DNA of 64,000 bases from Progne subis subis (taxonomy: Eukaryota; Chordata; Aves; Passeriformes; Hirundinidae): the NCBI GenBank assembly GCA_022316685.1, contig JAKJHU010000026.1:3782501-3846500 (forward strand), written 5' to 3'. The notes beneath the pieces are model-generated. The model was not told the DNA's origin. It did not search any database and saw nothing but the letters and a program-made list of their open reading frames with translations. Positions 63,763 to 64,000 of the stretch are shown in pieces (positions within the stretch are counted from its first letter, which is position 1; every line of letters begins with the position of its first letter). The position numbers were made by a program, and so were the translations under genes.

Positions 63763-64000
63763 CTGCTTATAAATCACTGACATAAAGGCCTCAGCATACT
63801 AAGAAAGTATATTTCAGAAAACAATTTCTGAAAAGTAGAAAAGCATGTAATGAGAACCAAATGTCCTGCACCAAGTAGGTTCTGTTGCAGTGGCACTGTA
63901 GAGAATAACAATAACCACTTCTGGTGAGAAAAGATAAAGTATCAATATGATAGGACACTCTGCAAGTAAACTTCTATGGCAGAAAATGACATTAGAAAAT

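Larger units (their letters stand above)
60496..64000. other. AT-rich spacer with simple repeats
   Basis: No gene recognised. It has a (TTTG)/(TTTTG) tract at about 61460-61527, a perfect 27-base palindrome at 62044-62070, poly(T) at about 62506-62528, an A-rich tract with AAC units at about 62695-62790, poly(A) at about 63200-63216 and poly(T) at 63736-63762. Confidence 0.4.

Noticed and set aside
1..64000. CRISPR arrays, bacterial-type operons, tRNA or rRNA genes
   Set aside because: No regularly spaced direct repeats with unique spacers, no ribosome-binding-site-linked gene strings, and no tRNA or rRNA core motifs were seen on either strand.

Overview
The window looks like a stretch of vertebrate nuclear DNA, most likely from a bird. 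It is AT-rich, has no dense coding, and is scattered with CR1-type LINE fragments in both orientations. Several of these still carry the CR1 3' end, with octamer-like ends related to ATTCTATG or ATTCTGTG. The other recognisable repeats are solo long terminal repeats (LTRs) of endogenous retroviruses and many mono-, di-, tri-, tetra- and pentanucleotide microsatellites. I see no Alu/L1-type elements, no bacterial operons, no CRISPR array, no rRNA or tRNA gene, and no recognisable protein-coding gene of known function. Crocodilians and turtles also carry CR1, so the bird assignment is an inference. The abundance of short solo LTRs fits a songbird best. 

Layout. 1-8.3 kb: AT-rich spacer with microsatellites. 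8.3-9.35 kb: a minus-strand LTR-like repeat (family D) split by a younger plus-strand solo LTR (family C). 13.47-13.93 kb: a solo LTR with perfect 5-bp target duplications. 14.1-14.6 kb: a CR1 3' end. 19.87-25.5 kb: the LTR cluster. It holds a second D copy with a CpG-rich promoter-like block, a family-B LTR interrupted by a nested 639-bp LTR, an inverted second C copy and a second B copy. 26.5-29.9 kb: three CR1 pieces. 34.6-34.9 kb: a compact 297-bp LTR with perfect 5-bp target duplications. 44.2-46.75 kb and 47.8-49.3 kb: the two longest CR1 copies, in opposite orientation about 1 kb apart, with broken ORF2 remnants (endonuclease and reverse transcriptase). 50.5-54 kb: the only region where I suspect host coding sequence. 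54.2-60.5 kb: three more CR1 fragments. 60.5-64 kb: AT-rich spacer with simple repeats. 

No working gene set can be described. The LINE reading frames are broken and the retroviral copies are reduced to LTRs. The possible host exons on the plus strand (52196-52243, 53099-53180 and 53305 onward) are inferred only from splice-like signals and unusually long open frames, and I could not identify their product. The window therefore reads as intergenic or deep-intronic DNA, possibly holding the 3' end (or a decayed copy) of one plus-strand gene near 53-54 kb. I did not find a new defence, toxin or mobile system. The most informative structures are the nested LTR insertions with their target duplications and the unexplained open frame at 53.3-53.95 kb.
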